The position numbers and the translations under genes were made by a program. From Actinomycetota bacterium (lineage in GTDB: Bacteria > Actinomycetota > Acidimicrobiia > Acidimicrobiales > Iamiaceae): 9,325 bases of DNA. Position 1 is the stretch's first letter. Every line of letters starts with the position of its first letter. This document shows positions 6,418-9,325 of this stretch, piece after piece. Under the pieces are notes generated by a model that saw only the letters and a program-made list of their open reading frames with translations, made no database searches and had not been told where the DNA came from. Location of the stretch: NCBI GenBank assembly GCA_017882935.1, contig JADGOP010000063.1:1-9325 (forward strand), given 5' to 3'.

Positions 6418-7185
6418 GTGCCTGATCCCACCCCCTCCCAACCGGCCGACGTCCACGAGTGGGTCAGCTTCCAGGACCCCGACGAGCAGCGCACCTGGGT
6501 CTTCGACGTCACCTTCCTCACCAGCCCCTGGACGTGCATCTTCGGCAACGGCTGCAAGGGCGTGCTCACCGAAGCCGCGCCGGAGCTGGTGCAGGGCTGC
6601 TGCTCCTACGGCGCCCACTTCGTCGACGACGCCGACCGCAAGCGGGTCGAGGTCGCGGCCAAGCGACTCACCGACGACCAGTGGCAGTTCCGCCGCGAGG
6701 CCAAGAAGCGCGGTGGCCCCGTCAAGGTGAACAAGGCCGGCGAGACCGTGAGCCGGCTCGTCGACGACGCCTGCATCTTCCTGAACCGCCCGGGCTTTCC
6801 CGCCGGCCCCGGGTGCGCGCTGCACCAGGCCGCCGCCGCCGAGGGCGAGAGCTTCATCGGCTGGAAGCCCGAGGTCTGCTGGCAGCTCCCCCTGCGCCGC
6901 CAGGACGAGACCGACGACCACGGGCACGTCACCTCCACCGTCCGCGAGTGGAAGCGCCGCGACTGGGGCGAAGGCGGCCACGACTTCCACTGGTGGTGCA
7001 CCGAGAGCCCCGACGCCTTCGTCGGCCACGAGCCGGTCTACGCGTCGCTCCGCGACGAGCTCGTCGAGCTCACGGGTGAGGTGCCCTACGCCCTCCTGGT
7101 CGACCATCTCGTCGAGCGAGAGGTGCAGGCGCGCACCCACGGCGCGGTGGCCTTCCTGCCGCATCCCACGCTCCGGCACCGCTGA
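6418..7185 (+). CDS. Cysteine-rich protein, YkgJ-like metal-cluster candidate
   Basis: This is a 255-residue soluble protein with eight cysteines at residues 40, 46, 61, 62, 119, 133, 154 and 194. They are arranged as CIFGNGC, GCC, CIFL, GCALH, VCWQLP and WWC. A C-x5-C, then CC, then C-[IP]FL...GC-x-[IL]...C-W/R pattern resembles YkgJ-type (CxxCxxCC) proteins, proposed to bind zinc or an Fe-S cluster. The spacing here is looser, so the match is by layout only. Other features are tryptophans around the last cysteine (HWWCTE) and a basic stretch with REAKKRGGPVKVNK near residues 93-106. GTG 6418 is preferred because GAGAG (6406-6410) lies seven bases upstream. An in-frame ATG at 6391 would add nine Pro/Arg-rich residues and has no ribosome binding site. 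No signal peptide is present. It sits 42 bases after the dipeptidase and 109 bases before the AAA+ ATPase. No function is known to me; a redox or metal-cluster role is inference. Confidence 0.8.
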   Translation: MPDPTPSQPADVHEWVSFQDPDEQRTWVFDVTFLTSPWTCIFGNGCKGVLTEAAPELVQGCCSYGAHFVDDADRKRVEVAAKRLTDDQWQFRREAKKRGGPVKVNKAGETVSRLVDDACIFLNRPGFPAGPGCALHQAAAAEGESFIGWKPEVCWQLPLRRQDETDDHGHVTSTVREWKRRDWGEGGHDFHWWCTESPDAFVGHEPVYASLRDELVELTGEVPYALLVDHLVEREVQARTHGAVAFLPHPTLRHR

Positions 7186-7254
7186 ACCCGCCGAAGCCGC
7201 CCCGGCCGCTACGGAACGTGCTGCGCTGCGGGTCATTCTCGGCGCGACGGTCCG

Positions 7255-7282
7255 GCGCCCTCAAGGCGCGGCCCTCCGGGCC
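7255..7282. other. Two adjacent small hairpins before the AAA+ gene
   Basis: GCGCC (7255-7259) pairs with GGCGC (7265-7269) around a CTCAA loop. Directly after it, GGCCC (7270-7274) pairs with GGGCC (7278-7282) around TCC. The pair ends 12 bases before the ATPase ATG, inside the 109-base spacer that has no clear ribosome binding site. They could affect translation or mark a weak transcript end after the cysteine-rich gene. Short GC stems are common by chance in this DNA. Confidence 0.25.
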
Positions 7283-7294
7283 GACTACAGATCC

Positions 7295-8227
7295 ATGGCT
7301 GAGTTCACTGCCGAAGAGCTGGCGAAGGCGGCCGAGGCCGTGAAGATGGAGTTCCCGCCGTACGTGCTCGATCAGCTCGTCGCGGCCATGGACGCCGGCA
7401 AGCACGTGATCCTCACCGGCCCTCCCGGCACCGGCAAGACCACGCTGTCGTACCTGGCTGCCGAAGTCGGGCAGCGCTCGATGCTCTGCACCGGCTACCT
7501 GCCCACCACGGCCACCACCGAGTGGACCACCTTCGAGACCATCGGCGGCTTCCAGCCCACGTCCGAGGGCCTGATCTTCCGGTCCGGGCTCTTCATCGAC
7601 GCCATCGAGAGCGGCCGGTGGCTCGTGATCGACGAGCTGAACCGCTCGAACTTCGACCGGGCGTTCGGCCAGCTCTTCACCGTCCTCTCCGGGCAGGCCG
7701 TGGTGCTGCCGTTCAAGCGGGCCGGGCAGCACAACCACCTCTCGATCGTCCCGCCCGGTGTCGAGCCGCCCGACGACACCACCCCCATCCGGGTGCCGTC
7801 GACGTGGCGCATCATCGCCACCATGAACGTGTTCGACAAGAACCTGCTGTTCGAGATGTCGTACGCGCTCATGCGGCGCTTCGCCTTCATCGAGGTGTCG
7901 TCGCCCGACGAGGCCGGCTTCCGCCGCATCCTCGCCGGCCAGGACCTGGTGCAGCAGCTGCTGCCCCTGCGGATGTTCCGCGACCTCGGCCCCGCGGTCT
8001 ACCTCGACGCGGCCCGCTACGTGCAGCGCCGCCGCCAGGACAACCCCACCACCTCGCGGCTCCTGTACGAGGTCTTCTACGCCTACTTCCTGCCGCAGTT
8101 CGAGGGCATCGACGACACCGGTGCCCGGCGCCTGTTCCGCTGCATGGCCGAGATGCTCGATCCGCCGGAGGCGCTCGAAGCCAAGCGCACCATGATCGAG
8201 GTCCTCGGCGTCGACCTGGCGTCCTGA
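7295..8227 (+). CDS. AAA+ ATPase of the MoxR/McrB (AAA_5) type
   Basis: This is a 310-residue single-domain AAA+ ATPase. It shows Walker A GPPGTGKT (42-49), Walker B WLVIDELNRSN (109-119, with D113 and E114), sensor 1 ATMN (175-178) and ALMRRF (191-196) supplying the arginines near the oligomer interface. The DELNRSNFDRAFGQL stretch and the MN-x-x-DKNLLFEMSYALMRRFAF stretch correspond to 'DEINRAN...FGEL' and 'MNTADRS...ALRRRF' of McrB-like motors. ETIGGFQP plus the compact size recalls MoxR, so it sits between these labels. It lacks the N-terminal DNA-binding domain of E. coli McrB, starting with only about 35 residues before Walker A. ATG 7295 is chosen because the helical lead-in EFTAEELAKAAEAV follows directly, although no ribosome binding site is clear. 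The next gene begins one base after this stop, which implies a coupled partner. The likely role is a hexameric remodelling motor acting with that partner; nucleotide (ATP or GTP) and target are unknown. Confidence 0.9.
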   Translation: MAEFTAEELAKAAEAVKMEFPPYVLDQLVAAMDAGKHVILTGPPGTGKTTLSYLAAEVGQRSMLCTGYLPTTATTEWTTFETIGGFQPTSEGLIFRSGLFIDAIESGRWLVIDELNRSNFDRAFGQLFTVLSGQAVVLPFKRAGQHNHLSIVPPGVEPPDDTTPIRVPSTWRIIATMNVFDKNLLFEMSYALMRRFAFIEVSSPDEAGFRRILAGQDLVQQLLPLRMFRDLGPAVYLDAARYVQRRRQDNPTTSRLLYEVFYAYFLPQFEGIDDTGARRLFRCMAEMLDPPEALEAKRTMIEVLGVDLAS

Positions 8228-8228
8228 C

Positions 8229-9281
8229 GTGGCCGACGACGCGTCCGCCGTCGAGCCCCGCAACGCGGGCCGCCCCGTCGCCCCGGCCGAGGACGCCGTC
8301 AACGACCCCAACGCCGCCACGCGGCTGCTCTGGAAGCAGCTGTCGACGCCCATCGACCCGATCGAGTCCGGCCAGGCGCTGTTCGGGTTGTCGCCGGTGC
8401 TGATCCGCCAGCTCGTCGGCGCGGTGCTGGCGACGTGCCCCGAGGCCGAGAACCTGCTCGCCAGCATGCCGCTGCTGGTCCGCTCGCTGGCCATCGCCAC
8501 CACCTCGACGCCGTTCCGCTGCCAGGGCGAGGTGCGGGGGCCGGTGCTGTGGAGCGAGACGCTCGCCGCGCGTGCCGGGACCCCGGGCGCGACCGACGTC
8601 TACGTCTGCAGCTCGGCCTCGCGGGCCTACGACACCGTCGAGAACCGGGTCCTCGTGGCCGCCCTCGACATCATCGTGAAGGCGGCCCGCGCCGCCGACC
8701 CGGTGGCGCACCAGGCCTACGACGACCAGGTGCTGCTGCGGGCCCGCGACAACGGCACCCGCGCCCGCCACTACCTCGAGCACCGGGCGCTCGCCACCGT
8801 GCCCCGCAAGCGTCCCGACGGCCGGGCCATCACCAAGACCCGGGCAGGCAACCGGCGTCGCACCTACGAGCCGGCGCTGCTCATGCTCGACCGGGGCAAG
8901 CACCCCATCACCTTGAACCACCTGCTGGCGTTCACCGACCGTCGCACCGCCTGGCAGCACTGGGTGATCATGGCCCTGAGCCAGCGACTGCGGGCCCGGG
9001 GGAACCCCCTGCCGATGTACCGCAGCACCCCGGCGGGCGACCTGCGCGCCGGCCGCCTCGTGTACCGCCACCCCGGCATCGCCCGCTTCACCGGCACGCC
9101 GCTGCACGGGATCCTGTTCGAGCGGCTGCTCATCGACGTCCCCGACCCGATCGACCACCCCGACCTGGCACGGGCCGAGTTCGAGCTGGGCGCCCGCTCA
9201 CAGGGCCGGGTGCCGGTGCTGGTCACTTCCGAGCTCGACATCGACCGGGTCGTGAACCTGGCGCTCGGCACCCTCGGCTGA
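8229..9281 (+). CDS. DUF2357/McrC-like partner of the AAA+ ATPase, no visible nuclease motif
   Basis: This 350-residue protein starts at a GTG one base after the ATPase TGA. There is no nearby Shine-Dalgarno sequence, so translational coupling by reinitiation is likely. Two segments recall DUF2357 proteins, which partner McrB-like motors: VRGPVLWSETL (102-112, resembling 'G-x-I-x-W-x-x-T-L') and YDTVENRVLVAAL (134-146, resembling 'Y-D-T-P-E-N-R-x-L'). A strongly basic stretch RKRPDGRAITKTRAGNRRR (193-211) could contact nucleic acid. The C-terminal half (220-350) has none of the RPDI...DAKYK-type PD-(D/E)XK signature expected in McrC/DUF2357 nucleases. The frame is complete, ending at TGA 9279-9281, so this is not a window-edge truncation. 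The first 30 residues look disordered. It may be a nuclease-less adaptor, or the nuclease may be a separate downstream gene outside the window. The family call is moderate; partnership with the ATPase is well supported by gene order. Confidence 0.8.
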   Translation: MADDASAVEPRNAGRPVAPAEDAVNDPNAATRLLWKQLSTPIDPIESGQALFGLSPVLIRQLVGAVLATCPEAENLLASMPLLVRSLAIATTSTPFRCQGEVRGPVLWSETLAARAGTPGATDVYVCSSASRAYDTVENRVLVAALDIIVKAARAADPVAHQAYDDQVLLRARDNGTRARHYLEHRALATVPRKRPDGRAITKTRAGNRRRTYEPALLMLDRGKHPITLNHLLAFTDRRTAWQHWVIMALSQRLRARGNPLPMYRSTPAGDLRAGRLVYRHPGIARFTGTPLHGILFERLLIDVPDPIDHPDLARAEFELGARSQGRVPVLVTSELDIDRVVNLALGTLG

Positions 9282-9325
9282 CCCCTCCCCCCGTGCCCCC
9301 TCCCGCCGCGAATGTTCTGTGGGAA

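Noticed and set aside
5053..7236. 727-residue minus-strand frame opposite the dipeptidase and cysteine-rich genes
   Set aside because: It spans two well-supported + strand genes and their spacer, has shadow-like composition and no recognisable motif.
7286..7292. TACAGAT just before the AAA+ ATG as a -10 box
   Set aside because: It does not fit TANNNT in a six-base window and lies only three bases from the ATG, too close for transcription to start at or before the start codon.
7070..8503. 477-residue minus-strand frame opposite the AAA+ gene
   Set aside because: It runs across several + strand gene boundaries, and its protein has the typical antisense composition with no family features.
9300..9325. 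Possible LexA/SOS-like half site or inverted repeat (GAATGTTC, TTCTGTGGGAA) at the window end
   Set aside because: The spacing does not match the actinobacterial GAAC-N4-GTTC box, and the sequence is cut off by the window edge.

Overview
The window is very GC-rich, with G or C at most third codon positions, uses GTG as well as ATG starts, and encodes a fused F420-precursor synthase (FbiC). This points to an actinobacterium (Actinomycetota). The short FbiC N-terminus and overall gene style would fit an Acidimicrobiia-like or other deep-branching lineage, but that placement is inference. Coding density is high: eight genes, no gene-free stretch over about 120 bases, and no tRNA, rRNA, CRISPR array, insertion sequence or phage gene seen.

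Left region (1-4589, all + strand): the 3' part of a divergent QueA-family gene, then fbiC (5-deazaflavin/F0 synthase), then a long-form LOG-family Rossmann protein. fbiC has an actinobacterial -10-like TANNNT box exactly 7 nt before its ATG, which suggests its own, possibly leaderless, transcript. The LOG gene lies 87 bases after fbiC and is probably co-transcribed with it.

Middle (4590-4959): a long, nearly perfect hairpin (4624-4679) sits between the + strand LOG gene and a convergent small - strand gene (64 aa or shorter, unknown function). It is probably a bidirectional terminator. The small gene is divergent from the next gene across a 58-base spacer that carries a second TANNNT-N7-start arrangement.

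Right region (4960-9281, all + strand): an M20-family metallodipeptidase with its metal-site residues intact, a cysteine-rich protein with a YkgJ-like cysteine layout, a MoxR/McrB-type AAA+ ATPase, and a protein with DUF2357/McrC-like motifs whose start lies 1 base after the ATPase stop. The last two look like an obligate pair built like McrB-McrC type IV restriction, but the second protein shows no recognisable PD-(D/E)XK nuclease motif. This pair, perhaps with the cysteine-rich protein 109 bases upstream, is the best candidate here for an undescribed system. The rest is ordinary core metabolism or conserved actinobacterial genes.
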